This document shows, piece by piece, positions 34,064-43,016 of a DNA stretch of 64,000 nucleotides (the stretch's first letter is position 1; each line of letters opens with the position of its first letter). This DNA is from Plantibacter sp. PA-3-X8. Its GTDB lineage: Bacteria; Actinomycetota; Actinomycetes; Actinomycetales; Microbacteriaceae. The stretch lies in NCBI RefSeq assembly GCF_003856975.1, contig NZ_CP033107.1, forward strand, positions 1,054,001 through 1,118,000, read 5' to 3'. Made by a program: the position numbers and the translations under genes. Under the pieces are notes generated by a model. That model was not told the origin of the DNA. It made no database searches and worked only from the letters and a program-made list of their open reading frames with translations.

Positions 34064-34117
34064 TTTCGACACTGCATCGAAACTCCACCCACGCATACTT
34101 TCAATACAGTATCGAAA
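34064..34117. promoter_or_regulatory. Two AmtR-like operators before glnT
   Basis: Two 19-bp palindromes, TTTCGAcactgcaTCGAAA (34064-34082) and TTTCaATACaGTATcGAAA (34099-34117), lie 35 bp apart, 43-96 bp before the ATG. A third copy precedes amt. The layout resembles the AmtR box of corynebacteria (TTTCTAT-N6-ATAGA-like), and an AmtR-like TetR gene is in the same cluster. Confidence 0.7.
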
Positions 34118-34159
34118 TGAGTCGCGGCGAGGGCAGCGACGTAACCGGAGGAGCATCCA

Positions 34160-35521
34160 ATGACCGTCGTCGAGACCGTTACCACCGTGGAGTCCGTCCG
34201 CGGCCGCCTGCAGGAGGCCGGCGTCAAGTACGCGATGGCGAGCTTCGTGGACATGCACGGCAGCATCAAGACCAAGTTCGTCCCGCTGTCGCACCTCGAG
34301 CGCATGGCCGGGGGATCGGAGCTCTTCACGGGGGCCGCGCTCGACGGCCTCCCGCAGGCGATCAGCGACGAGGAGCTCTCCGCTCGCCCCGACCTCGACA
34401 GCGCCGTGCAGTTGCCGTGGCGGAAGGACGTCGCCTTCTTCGCGAGCGACCTCTACACGAAGGGCGAGCCGTTCGAGGCGGCGTCGCGGAACATCCTCAA
34501 GCGTCAGCTCGATGCGGCGGCTGAGATGGGCTTCACCTTCAACCTCGGGATCGAGACCGAGTTCTTCGTCCTGAAGGACACCCCGGAGGGTGTGACCGAG
34601 GTCAGCGACCGCGACGACCTCGCGAAGCCCTGCTACACGGCGACCGCGGCGCTCGACAACCTCGATTGGCTCACCGAGCTGGTCGAGGCGATGACCGAGA
34701 TGGGCTGGGGCGTGTACTCGTTCGACCACGAGGACGCCCCGGGGCAGTTCGAGATCGACTTCAACTACTCAGACGCGCTCACCATGGCGGACCGCGCCGT
34801 CTTCTTCCGGCTCATGGCCAACGAGATCGTCCGCAAGCACGGCTACTTCGCGACCTTCATGCCGAAGCCCTTCGCCGACCGCAGCGGCTCGGGTGCGCAC
34901 TTCAACATGTCGCTCGCCGACATCGAGACCGGTGAGAACCTGTTCGAGACCGACGACGACCCACGTGGTTGCGGTATCTCGGAGCTCGGCTACAAGTTCA
35001 TCGCCGGTGTCCTCAAGCACGCGCCGGCGCTCTCTGCGGTCATCGCGCCGACGGTCAACAGCTACAAGCGCCTCGTGCGTCAGGGCAGCATGTCGGGCTC
35101 GACCTGGGCGCCGGTGTTCGTGAGCTACGGCAACAACAACCGCACCAACATGCTCCGCGTGCCCCTGCAGGGTGGCCGCGTGGAGTGCCGTGCGGCCGAC
35201 ATCAGCTGCAACCCGTACCTCGGTGCCGCCCTCATCCTCGCTGCTGGCCTCGAGGGCATCCGTGAGGACCTCGACCCGGGTGCGCCGCACACCGAGAACA
35301 TGTACGACTACACCGAGGCGGAGGTCGCGCAGCTCGGCATCGGCATGCTGCCCCGCAGCCTCGGCGAGGCCGTCGACGAGTTCGCGACCGACTCGCTGTC
35401 GCGCTCGGTGTTCGGTGACGCGATGTACGACGCGTTCATCGACTACAAGCGCCAGGAGTGGAACGAGTACCAGGCGCACGTGTCGGACTGGGAGACCGCC
35501 CGCTACCTGAAGTTCTTCTGA
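34160..35521 (+). CDS. glnT: Glutamine synthetase family, GlnT type
   Basis: 453 aa, about the size of GlnT (TIGR03105-like) and shorter than GlnA. Metal and active-site features visible: GIETEFFVL near residue 131, QFEIDFNYSDAL near 197, GSGAHFNMSL near 246, and NNNRTNMLRVP near 324. It lacks the adenylylation-tyrosine context of GSI-beta. The enzyme joins ammonia or an amine to glutamate. GGAGG supports ATG 34160. Paired AmtR-like operators point to induction under nitrogen limitation; gamma-glutamyl-amide synthesis is an alternative role. Confidence 0.82.
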   Translation: MTVVETVTTVESVRGRLQEAGVKYAMASFVDMHGSIKTKFVPLSHLERMAGGSELFTGAALDGLPQAISDEELSARPDLDSAVQLPWRKDVAFFASDLYTKGEPFEAASRNILKRQLDAAAEMGFTFNLGIETEFFVLKDTPEGVTEVSDRDDLAKPCYTATAALDNLDWLTELVEAMTEMGWGVYSFDHEDAPGQFEIDFNYSDALTMADRAVFFRLMANEIVRKHGYFATFMPKPFADRSGSGAHFNMSLADIETGENLFETDDDPRGCGISELGYKFIAGVLKHAPALSAVIAPTVNSYKRLVRQGSMSGSTWAPVFVSYGNNNRTNMLRVPLQGGRVECRAADISCNPYLGAALILAAGLEGIREDLDPGAPHTENMYDYTEAEVAQLGIGMLPRSLGEAVDEFATDSLSRSVFGDAMYDAFIDYKRQEWNEYQAHVSDWETARYLKFF

Positions 35522-35526
35522 TCCCG

Positions 35527-36525
35527 ATGCACCAGGTCCTCGACCTCGGGAGGTTCGCGCTGGAGTCCGGCGCGGACCTCCCGGAGGCGCGGCTCGCGTA
35601 CACGACGCAGGGCGCGCTGAACGCCGACGGCGACAACGCCGTCCTGCTCCCGAGCTACTACACCGGGACGCACGCGAGCTACGAGCCGTGGATCGGTCCG
35701 GGTCGGGCGCTCGACCCCGCGGACTGGTTCATCGTCTCGGTGGACCTGTTCGGCAACGGGGTGTCGACCTCGCCGTCGAACGCGGCTGAGGAGGTGCGCG
35801 GGGCCGCGTTCCCCGAGGTCTCGATCGGCGACAACGTGCGCGCGCAGCGGCAGCTCGCCGAACACCTCGGTGTCCGCCGCTGGCGGCTGGTCGCCGGCTG
35901 GTCGATGGGCGCGTTGCAGGCCTACGAGTGGGCGGTGCGGTACCCGGAGTCCGTCGACGCGTTCCTCCCCGTCGCCGGTGCCGCCCGCTGCTCGCCGCAC
36001 AACGCGGTCTTCCTGGCCGGCGTCGAGGCGGCGCTCCGAGCCGACCCGGCGTTCGACGACGGGCGCTACACGACACCGCCGCGGGCCGGACTCCGCGCAT
36101 TCGGGACGGTGTATGCGGGGTGGGCCTACTCGCAGGCGTTCTTCCGCGACGGCACCTACCGTGAGCTCGGGTACGCCGACGTCGCCGACCTCCTCGAGGA
36201 CTGGGCGGCCGACCACGAGCGGTGGGACGCGAACGACCTGCTCGCGATGCTGCGCACCTGGCAGCGGGCGGATCCCGGGCGAGGGGTCGAGGGCGGGTTG
36301 GCCCTGGCGCTCGGGGGAGTGCGCGCGCGGAGCATCGTCATGCCGTCGTCGGCCGACCTCTACTTCACCGTCGAGGACAACGTCCTGGAGTCGGCGATGA
36401 TGCGTCGGAGCGAGGTGCGGGTCATCGAGTCCGACCTCGGCCATGTGGCGGGGCGGCCTGGGGTGCGTGCCGCCGAGACGGCCGTGATCGAGGCCGCGAT
36501 GCGCGAGCTGCTGGGCGAGGGCTGA
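35527..36525 (+). CDS. MetX/E22-like alpha/beta hydrolase in the glnT operon
   Basis: 332 aa. The fold matches homoserine acetyltransferase-like hydrolases: LPSYYTGTHASYEPW near residue 40, nucleophile elbow AGWSMGALQA (Ser ~123), and a C-terminal ESDLGHVAGRPG with the catalytic His. The strict MetX signature is not complete, so acyl transfer to homoserine is not claimed. It starts 5 bp after glnT and is followed by the AmtR-like gene; a nitrogen-scavenging amide or ester hydrolase is a reasonable guess. Confidence 0.75.
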   Translation: MHQVLDLGRFALESGADLPEARLAYTTQGALNADGDNAVLLPSYYTGTHASYEPWIGPGRALDPADWFIVSVDLFGNGVSTSPSNAAEEVRGAAFPEVSIGDNVRAQRQLAEHLGVRRWRLVAGWSMGALQAYEWAVRYPESVDAFLPVAGAARCSPHNAVFLAGVEAALRADPAFDDGRYTTPPRAGLRAFGTVYAGWAYSQAFFRDGTYRELGYADVADLLEDWAADHERWDANDLLAMLRTWQRADPGRGVEGGLALALGGVRARSIVMPSSADLYFTVEDNVLESAMMRRSEVRVIESDLGHVAGRPGVRAAETAVIEAAMRELLGEG

Positions 36526-36583
36526 GCTGCCGTGCCCGCCCGTAGGATTGGCGGAGGTGTCCGCGAGCAGGGAGTGGTGATCG

Positions 36584-37321
36584 ATGGCCGGCCGCACAGG
36601 AGCATCGCCCGGTCGTCCTCGCGCGAGCGGCATCGCCGCCGAGGATCCTCGTGAGGAGATCATCCAGGTCGCGACCAGGCTGTTCGCCGAGCGCGGGTAC
36701 GAGCGCACGAGTATGACGATGCTGGCCGAGGCGTGCGGGATGAAGCAGTCCTCGCTCTACTACTGGTTCGCGAACAAGCGCGAGGTGCTGCGGGCGACCG
36801 CCGCCTCGAACCGCCAGTCGGTCGGCGCCGCGGAAGCCCTCGGTCCGATCGAGGCTGATGTTCCCGCGAAGCTCTACCGCGTCCTCTACGAGGATGGCGT
36901 CGCGATCTGCGAGGCGCCCTTCGACTACAACGAGATCGAGCGGCTCGCAGCGGAGCATCCCGACGACCTCGCGTCGTTCTGGGACGACTACCGCACGTTG
37001 TTCACGTTCATCGCCGGACTCATCCGCGACGGGGTCGAGCAGGGGACCCTCGTCCTCGGCGGCAGCGAGACGCCGGAGTGGGCGGCAGCGGCGGCACTCC
37101 ACGCCAACGAGGGCATGCAGAAGGCCTACCGCTATGGCTCCGGCGACATCGCCGCCCAGTACCCACCGGTCGAGGCCGCCGAGGGTGCGAGCGAGACGGA
37201 CCGCATCCGGGCCTTCGCGCGGCGCACCGCCTCCGCCACCCTCCACAGCCTCCTCGTCGACCGCGCTGCGCTCGCCGACGTCGAACGGGCTGCACTCCAG
37301 CTCGACCTCGCGGCCGCCTAA
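36584..37321 (+). CDS. TetR-family regulator, AmtR-like
   Basis: 245 aa. After GRPRAS comes DPREEIIQVATRLFAERG and CGMKQSSLYYWFANKREVL, closely following the N-terminus of corynebacterial AmtR (GRPR, DPREEIL, RQASLYYHFPSK). The C-terminal ligand domain diverges. It lies just after glnT and its hydrolase. Together with the three matching operators before glnT and amt, this makes it the likely nitrogen regulator; GlnK contact is unproven. Confidence 0.78.
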   Translation: MAGRTGASPGRPRASGIAAEDPREEIIQVATRLFAERGYERTSMTMLAEACGMKQSSLYYWFANKREVLRATAASNRQSVGAAEALGPIEADVPAKLYRVLYEDGVAICEAPFDYNEIERLAAEHPDDLASFWDDYRTLFTFIAGLIRDGVEQGTLVLGGSETPEWAAAAALHANEGMQKAYRYGSGDIAAQYPPVEAAEGASETDRIRAFARRTASATLHSLLVDRAALADVERAALQLDLAAA

Positions 37322-37554
37322 CCCGCCGGAGACTCGTCCTCAGCCGGGGCGTCCGTCGAGTGGTTCCGACGTCCCGACCGCAGGCTTGAGGTGATGACGG
37401 TCAGCGCGAGCGAGACCTGCACTAGTGCGAGCACGATCTGGAACCAGTCTCGACTCGTCCCCGACCAGTTCGAGACGATGATCCAGAGCTGCACGGCCAC
37501 GAGCGCCAAGAAGAGGACGGCCGCCACGAGCCACAGCTTGCCAGAGCGGGTCAT
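37318..37554 (-). CDS. Small two-helix membrane protein
   Basis: 78 aa with hydrophobic segments at ~6-26 and ~40-56 and an acidic, hydrophilic C-terminus. Its ATG overlaps the stop of the gene before it, so the two form a small operon. Its own stop overlaps that of the convergent TetR gene. No family known. Confidence 0.6.
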   Translation of the reverse strand: MTRSGKLWLVAAVLFLALVAVQLWIIVSNWSGTSRDWFQIVLALVQVSLALTVITSSLRSGRRNHSTDAPAEDESPAG

Positions 37555-37799
37555 CGGCCGTCTCCGGTATCGGTCCGGGCGGCGTCGATGGGTGCGTGTT
37601 TCGGGAGCCGGCACGCCTGGATCAACACAACCGCGCCGAGGACGATCTGCGCGGCACCCAGGATGACCCAGAACAGATAGCCCTGACTGTCAGCGCCGGC
37701 GGGCAACCTGAACGCGAGTTGCACGACACCGAGGGTCGCCCACGTCCATCCCAGGATCAGCCGTGGCGTCCGGTACTGGGGATCGTTCGCCTTGATCAT
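37551..37799 (-). CDS. Small membrane protein, unknown function
   Basis: 82 aa, two hydrophobic segments (~13-30 and ~40-60: VILGAAQIVLGAVVLIQACR). A ~20-residue hydrophilic tail follows. It overlaps the next membrane gene by 4 bp. It may form a complex with that protein; nothing more can be said. Confidence 0.6.
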   Translation of the reverse strand: MIKANDPQYRTPRLILGWTWATLGVVQLAFRLPAGADSQGYLFWVILGAAQIVLGAVVLIQACRLPKHAPIDAARTDTGDGR

Positions 37800-37895
37800 G
37801 CGAGCAGCCTATGCTGCGCCTGACAAGCGCGCAGCGAGAGAACGCTGAGCGCTTGTGCGTCGCCTGTCCGGTCTCGGCCTCGATACCGTTGTTTC

Positions 37896-38432
37896 ATGAC
37901 GCGCGACGTGGTGGGGCAGGGGCGGTGGCACGCGTTGGAGCATCTCCGGTGGATCGATGGCGATGCGGACGTGTGGAGCATGCTGCAGGATCACGCGGCG
38001 CTCAGTGCGATCGTCACGGCACTGGCTGATCTCGCCGGGCGCGACCGGCCGGACTGCATCGTGGGTATCGAGTCACGCGGTTTCGTTCTGGCGCCAGCGG
38101 TGGCGGTCGCCTTGGGCATCGGGTTCGTGGCCGTCAGAAAGGATGGAGCCATGTTCCCCGGCTCGTTGATCAGCAGGCGGACCGAGGTCGACTACCGAGG
38201 GCAGCAACGCACGCTGTCGATGCGCCGTGATCACCTGCAGCCTGGGGCTCGACTCGTTCTGGTCGATGACTGGGTGGAAACCGGAAGCCAGGCTCTGGTC
38301 GTCGCGGAGCTCGCGAAGGAGGGTGGGGCCGAGGTCGTGTCAGTGGTCACCATCGTCGATGAGGCAAGTGACACTGCGCGGCACCGGCTTCCGCCGATCC
38401 ACTCGCTCGTGACGGGTGCCGATCTCCCATGA
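37896..38432 (+). CDS. Adenine-phosphoribosyltransferase-like protein
   Basis: 178 aa type I phosphoribosyltransferase. CIVGIESRGFVLAPAVA (~54-70) and the PRPP loop LVLVDDWVETGSQA (~120-133) are clear, with KDGAMFPGSLI as flexible loop. Several features fit Apt, but the sequence is divergent enough that the base it uses is unsure. TACCGT is exactly 6 nt before ATG 37896, so it is probably leaderless. Confidence 0.78.
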   Translation: MTRDVVGQGRWHALEHLRWIDGDADVWSMLQDHAALSAIVTALADLAGRDRPDCIVGIESRGFVLAPAVAVALGIGFVAVRKDGAMFPGSLISRRTEVDYRGQQRTLSMRRDHLQPGARLVLVDDWVETGSQALVVAELAKEGGAEVVSVVTIVDEASDTARHRLPPIHSLVTGADLP

Positions 38433-38529
38433 TCAGCTTCGGCCGATCACAGAGGAGACGCTCTCCGCGCCTGACCAGAAGGCTGGACACTCCGGCCGGT
38501 GTACTCGTGCTCCCGCATACAGTCGAGGA

Positions 38530-38916
38530 ATGTTCGTTCGCTTCCAGAGTGCCGTTCCGAATCGAAACGGCCGGTTCCCCGGTGTGTTCGCGATGGCGAA
38601 CGGGCTGCACGACACCGGGCGGCTGTCGGGGGAGGACGCAGCATGGTGGCGCCAGAGCAACGACCGGCTGAACGCCGCATACGCGAACCCGTCCGTTGCC
38701 TCACCGGGTAGTTTCGAACACCCTGGCGCACGATCGTGGTTCAAGGAGACGGCGATCGATCTCCTCACGCTCACTGGCGGCTATCTCGCACTCCTCGATC
38801 GATACGACATCCCCTGGGTCGAGCTCCGAACGATGATGCCGGGCCGCCTCACCTATGAGGACGACGTGCAGATCGTCGCCGTTCCGTTCCGGTACCCCGA
38901 CGACTGGCCTCTGTGA
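38530..38916 (+). CDS. Conserved hypothetical protein
   Basis: 128 aa soluble protein rich in aromatic residues (EDAAWWRQSNDRLN, ARSWFKETAIDLL, VPFRYPDDWPL). TACAGT lies 6 nt before ATG 38530 with no ribosome site, which supports this start over an in-frame upstream one. No recognised domain. Confidence 0.55.
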   Translation: MFVRFQSAVPNRNGRFPGVFAMANGLHDTGRLSGEDAAWWRQSNDRLNAAYANPSVASPGSFEHPGARSWFKETAIDLLTLTGGYLALLDRYDIPWVELRTMMPGRLTYEDDVQIVAVPFRYPDDWPL

Positions 38917-38944
38917 CGCCCATCGCCTTGCGTCGAGTGTCGGG

Positions 38945-39483
38945 TCAGGGAGATGGGTGCCTCGCGACAACCTCTCGGATGAACGACTCTTTGCCGCGGT
39001 TGTAGTCCGCGCGTTCTGAAACGGTCGTCGCCAATCCTCGTTTGATGCGCTCGTACTCGCGTGCCAGACCAGGATTCCCTCTCGAAGAGCGTCTCGGAAG
39101 GCGAGGTGTTCCGCGGCCCAGACCGAGCCCATTCCGCAGACGTGGATGTGCACATTCCGCGGGCGTCCCGCGGGCGGTCGCAGGAAGCGGAAATTCGCAC
39201 CGCGAGCGCGGAGAACCATCCCCAGTTCTTCCAGGGCGGGTAGGTAGGCGGGTTCATCTTCGATGTCCGGCACTTGGATCTGCATGTCGATGACCGGTTT
39301 GGCGGCAAGTCCGGGCACCGCGGTCGAACCGACGTGATCGACGTGGGCGGGGAGGGGGTGGAGCGAGTCCTTGAGCAGGTCTTCCCAGTGCCTGCCCATG
39401 TCGGCCCAATCGTCGGATGCGTCGTGGATCTCGACCGCTTCCTCGATGGGCTGGTCGAACCACTCAACGTCGACGTCGTCCAT
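38945..39483 (-). pseudogene. GrpB/UPF0157 family protein, frameshifted
   Basis: The GrpB nucleotidyltransferase-like domain reads well from ATG 39483 (LPAHVDHVGSTAVPGLAAKP, VIDMQIQVPD, NVHIHVCGMGS) up to HLAFRDALR. There the frame breaks near 39075-39090. Shifting by one base restores the expected end: NPGLAREYERIKRGLA, then ADYNRGKESFIREV and a TGA at 38945. The total of 539 bases equals 180 codons minus one base. So a single-base loss inactivates the gene, or the sequence has an error. Without correction it would read on into unrelated residues. Confidence 0.82.
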
Positions 39484-39552
39484 CTTTCAAGTCTGCCGAG
39501 GGGCAAAAGCCGACCGGACCTGACACGCGATCCCGTAACGAACACGAAACGG

Positions 39553-39571
39553 ATTCGATACTGCATTGAAA
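39553..39571. promoter_or_regulatory. AmtR-like operator before amt
   Basis: aTTCGATACTGCATTGAAA matches the 19-bp glnT operators (consensus TTTCGATACTGCATCGAAA) with two or three changes. It lies 80 bp before the amt ATG, between amt and the divergent GrpB gene. Confidence 0.65.
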
Positions 39572-39650
39572 CCGGTCGTCACGACAATTGGATGACCTAT
39601 TGAAAATGCGGTCGTCCGTTTCGGATCCCGCGCGAACCCTGGAGGTCCGA

Positions 39651-40970
39651 ATGGACACGGCTGCAATCGCGGGCAACACGGCATGGCTCCTGACGGCGGT
39701 GGTGGCCGTGGCGCTCATGCTGCCCGGCCTGGCGATGTTCTACGGCGGGATGGTCAGCCGTCGCGTCACCATGAACATGATGATGATGATCTTCGCGTCG
39801 TTCTGTCTCGTCGGGATCCTCTGGGTGGCCTTCGGCTACTCGATGGTGTTCGGGGACAGCCTCGGCGGCCTCGGACTCGTCGGCGACCCGACCGAGTACC
39901 CGGGTCTCGGCCAACTGCTCGTCGCGCCGGAGGGGAGTGCACTGCCGCCGCTCGCGCTCGCCGCACTCCACCTGATGTTCGCCGGTCTCACGATCGGGAT
40001 CGTCGCCGGAGCGGCCGCCGGTCGGATGAAGTTCAGCGCGTGGATGGTCTTCGCCGGCGTCTGGTCGACGCTCGTCTACTTCCCGGTCGCGCACTGGGTC
40101 TTCGCCTTCGACTCCGCTGACGGCAGCGTGCAGGGCGGGTGGCTCGCCAACACCATCGGCTCGATCGACTACGCCGGCAGTACCGCGATCCACGTCAACT
40201 CCGGGGTCGCCGCCCTCGCACTCGCCATCGTCCTCGGCAAGCGCAACGGCTTCCCGTCGCAGCCCAAGGCGCACAGCCTCCCGCTCACCCTGCTCGGCGC
40301 CGGACTCCTCTTCGTCGGGTGGATCGGCTTCGACGGCAGCGCCCTCGGTGCGGCCGACAACAACGCCGCCGTCGCGGTCTTCAACACCGTCGCCGCCACC
40401 TGCGCCGGCGTCATCGTCTGGCTCGTCGTCGAGAAGCTGCGCGACGGTCACCCGACCACGCTGGGCGCCTGCTCGGGTGCGATCGCCGCACTCGTCGCCA
40501 TCACGCCCTCCTGCGGCGCGGTCACCCCGCTCGGCTCGCTCGCGATCGGCGCCGCCGCCGCGGTCGTCTGCTACTTCGCCGTCAGCCTCAAGGTCCGCTT
40601 CGGCTTCGACGACGCCCTCGACGTCACCGCCCTCCACTTCGTCGGCGGCGTCGTCGGGGGTCTCCTCATCGGTGTCCTCGCGGTGCCGCTCGCGCCCAGC
40701 GGCGGCGAGGGACTCCTCGCGGGCGGCGGCTTCCTCCTCCTCGGCAAGCAGGCGCTCGCGATCGTGGCCGTCTTCGCCTACACCTTCACCATCACCTGGG
40801 TGCTCGCCAAGGTCCTCGACAAGACGATGGGCATCCGAGTGTCGGCCGAGACCGAGGCGCAGGGGCTCGACGTCGCCCTCCACGCGGAGAACGCGTACGA
40901 GATCAGCACGCACGAGGCGCTCGCCCCGCGCGGGCACGCCGAGCCGAAGGTCCCGGCCGTCGTCGAGTAG
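39651..40970 (+). CDS. amt: Ammonium transporter (Amt)
   Basis: 439 aa with about eleven membrane segments. AMFYGGMVSRRVTMNMM (~31-47) is the family signature after helix 1; later DSADGSVQGGW and the pore-lining SGVAALALAIVLG are present, with His in TALHFVGGVVGG near 343. GGAGG supports ATG 39651. An AmtR-like palindrome in the promoter matches those before glnT, giving a two-site nitrogen regulon in this window. No glnK follows, unlike in many Amt operons. Confidence 0.92.
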   Translation: MDTAAIAGNTAWLLTAVVAVALMLPGLAMFYGGMVSRRVTMNMMMMIFASFCLVGILWVAFGYSMVFGDSLGGLGLVGDPTEYPGLGQLLVAPEGSALPPLALAALHLMFAGLTIGIVAGAAAGRMKFSAWMVFAGVWSTLVYFPVAHWVFAFDSADGSVQGGWLANTIGSIDYAGSTAIHVNSGVAALALAIVLGKRNGFPSQPKAHSLPLTLLGAGLLFVGWIGFDGSALGAADNNAAVAVFNTVAATCAGVIVWLVVEKLRDGHPTTLGACSGAIAALVAITPSCGAVTPLGSLAIGAAAAVVCYFAVSLKVRFGFDDALDVTALHFVGGVVGGLLIGVLAVPLAPSGGEGLLAGGGFLLLGKQALAIVAVFAYTFTITWVLAKVLDKTMGIRVSAETEAQGLDVALHAENAYEISTHEALAPRGHAEPKVPAVVE

Positions 40971-41035
40971 TCCCGGACGGCCCCCGCGGTCGACCGTCCC
41001 CTGCCGAGGACACCACCGCGGTAGGGGGTGGTCGA

Positions 41036-41048
41036 TACCCCAGGGTGA
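41036..41048. promoter_or_regulatory. Motif shared by the DedA/TCS operon and the acyltransferase gene
   Basis: TACCCCAGGGTGA at 41036-41048 and, on the other strand, TACCCAGGGGTGA at 43705-43717 agree at 11 of 13 positions. Both precede genes flanking the two-component system, so they are candidate response-regulator sites. Confidence 0.35.
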
Positions 41049-41082
41049 TGCCCGGCGTCCGTCCGCTTCGTAGCGTCGGAGC

Positions 41083-41763
41083 ATGGACGTCATCAACGAA
41101 CTCATCCTCGGCGCCGTGACCTCACCATGGCTCTACCTGGTGATGTTCGCAGCGGCCGTGATCGACGGCTTCTTCCCGCCGATCCCCAGCGAGACGGTGC
41201 TCGTCGCCGCCGCGGCGGTCGCCGTCTCGACCGGTGGGTCGAACCTCCTGCTGCTCTGCGCCGTCGCGGCGGTGGGAGCGGCGATCGGTGACAACCTCGC
41301 CTACCTCATCGGCCGTGGCGTCGGCACGACCCGCTTCGCCTGGATGCGGCGTCCGCGCATCGCCGCGGCCTTCGACCGGGCCGGGCGGACCCTCGGCCGG
41401 CGGGGCGCGCCGCTCATCCTGGGTGCGCGCTACATCCCCGTCGGACGGGTCGCCGTCAACATGTCGGCGGGTGCCCTCCGGTACCCGTGGCGTCGTTTCC
41501 TGCCTCTGAGCATCATCGGTGGCGTGACCTGGGCCGCCTACAGCGCGCTCATCGGCGTCGTGGCCGGGAAGCTCTTCGAGGACCAGCCGTTCCTCAGCTC
41601 CGTCATCGGGGTCGCCGTGGCGCTCGTCCTCGGTCTCGTCGTCGACCGGGTCGCAGCGGCGCGTCGTCGTCGTCGCGAGCGCTCGGAGGCCGCTGCCGGG
41701 GCGAGTGGGGCCGAGGAGGCGGAGGCGGACGACCACCCCGTCCTGGTGCTGGTGGGAGAATGA
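41083..41763 (+). CDS. DedA-family membrane protein
   Basis: 226 aa. The DedA signature is visible in FFPPIPSETVLVAAAA near residue 30, GDNLAYLIGRG near 70, and GARYIPVGRVAVNMSAGA near 112, with a WAAYSALIG motif near 150. DedA proteins are implicated in lipid-carrier or phospholipid scrambling across the membrane. TAGCGT lies 6 nt before ATG 41083, so the operon is probably leaderless. It overlaps the histidine kinase start (ATGA), linking it to the two-component system. Confidence 0.88.
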   Translation: MDVINELILGAVTSPWLYLVMFAAAVIDGFFPPIPSETVLVAAAAVAVSTGGSNLLLLCAVAAVGAAIGDNLAYLIGRGVGTTRFAWMRRPRIAAAFDRAGRTLGRRGAPLILGARYIPVGRVAVNMSAGALRYPWRRFLPLSIIGGVTWAAYSALIGVVAGKLFEDQPFLSSVIGVAVALVLGLVVDRVAAARRRRRERSEAAAGASGAEEAEADDHPVLVLVGE

Positions 41764-43016
41764 CGACCATGGATCGCACGTCGCCCGGCATCACTCGTCG
41801 GACCGTCATCCTCATCGTCCTCGCGGGCGTCGGAGTTGTCCTGCTCAGTGTCCTCGTGCCGATCCAGAGCCTCCTCTACGGCACCGTGCTCCCGGCGTCG
41901 TTCCTCCTCGGAGCCGCGATCTGCGGGGCACCGGTCCTCTCCGTGGTCCTTCCGCGCGTCGCGATCGCGCTGTTCGCCGCCGCCGCGTTCGTGCTCCCGC
42001 TCATCGCCTCGGCCGATCACGACCCGGTCTGGCCGTGGCCGTGGTCCGTACCCGCGCTCATCGCGTTCGCCGTCCTCGTCGGGGCCGTCACCTTCCTGCA
42101 CGGCTGGTTGCCGGGGCTCATCACCCTGCTCGTGAACATCGCCGGCTCGCTCGTCGCAGCGCTGCTCGTGCCGTCCGCCGCCGACCCGACCGCCATGGCC
42201 GCCGACCTCATCGTCGCGTCCTCCATTGCCGCCGTGGCGTTCCTCGTCGCGCTCCTCGTCTCCGGGCGCGTGCGCATCGGCGAGGAGCTCACCCGGGAGC
42301 GCCAGGTCTCGGCCACCGAGCAGTCGCGGCGGCTGCTCGTCGAGGAGCGCACGCGGATCGCCCGCGAGCTGCACGACGTCGTCGCACACAGCATGTCCGT
42401 GATCCAGGTGCAGGCCTCGACCGCCAAGTACCGGGTGCCCGGCCTCGCGGACGAAGCCACGGCGGAGTTCGACGACATCGCAGCGACCGCCCGGGCGTCG
42501 CTCGTGGAGATGCGTCGCCTGCTCGGCGTCCTGCGGACCGAGGACCAGGTGGCCGAGTTGACGCCGCAGCAGGGCATCGCCGATCTCCCGGCGCTCGCGG
42601 AGAGCCTGCGCCGGGTGGGCGCCGACATCACCCTCCAGGTGACCGACACCGACGGCGCCGAGGTCCCGCCGTCTGTGCAGATCGCCGCCTTCCGCATCGT
42701 CCAGGAGGGCATGAGCAACGCGGTACGGCACGCGCCCGGCGCACCGGTCGCCGTGGACGTCCGGGTCGACGACGCCGCGGTGCACCTGCGCATCCACAAC
42801 GGAGCGTCCCGGTCGGCTGGTGAACACGGAGCCGGACACGGCCTGCGTGGCATGCTGGAGCGCGCGGAACTCCTCGGCGGCGGCTTGAGCGCCGGGCCGG
42901 ACGGTGAGGGCGACTGGCTCGTCGTCGCCACGTTGCCGGTCGCCGTGTCGTCCGAGCCACGGACCTCGACACCCTCGTCCCCCTCCCGACCCGTCTCCAC
43001 GAAGGATCGCCCGTGA
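41760..43016 (+). CDS. Two-component sensor histidine kinase (NarL-type partner)
   Basis: 418 aa. Four to six hydrophobic segments occupy residues ~14-170, then a HisKA_3 dimerisation motif RIARELHDVVAHSMSV with His205, and a HATPase domain (EGMSNAVRHAPGA near 320; GLRGMLERAELLGG near 361). No periplasmic sensor domain is present, so it probably reads a membrane signal. It overlaps DedA and the response regulator, both by 4 bp. Confidence 0.9.
   Translation: MTTMDRTSPGITRRTVILIVLAGVGVVLLSVLVPIQSLLYGTVLPASFLLGAAICGAPVLSVVLPRVAIALFAAAAFVLPLIASADHDPVWPWPWSVPALIAFAVLVGAVTFLHGWLPGLITLLVNIAGSLVAALLVPSAADPTAMAADLIVASSIAAVAFLVALLVSGRVRIGEELTRERQVSATEQSRRLLVEERTRIARELHDVVAHSMSVIQVQASTAKYRVPGLADEATAEFDDIAATARASLVEMRRLLGVLRTEDQVAELTPQQGIADLPALAESLRRVGADITLQVTDTDGAEVPPSVQIAAFRIVQEGMSNAVRHAPGAPVAVDVRVDDAAVHLRIHNGASRSAGEHGAGHGLRGMLERAELLGGGLSAGPDGEGDWLVVATLPVAVSSEPRTSTPSSPSRPVSTKDRP

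Noticed and set aside
35527..36525. MetX homoserine O-acetyltransferase
   Set aside because: The fold and elbow fit, but the MetX-specific signature is incomplete and the neighbours concern nitrogen rather than methionine.
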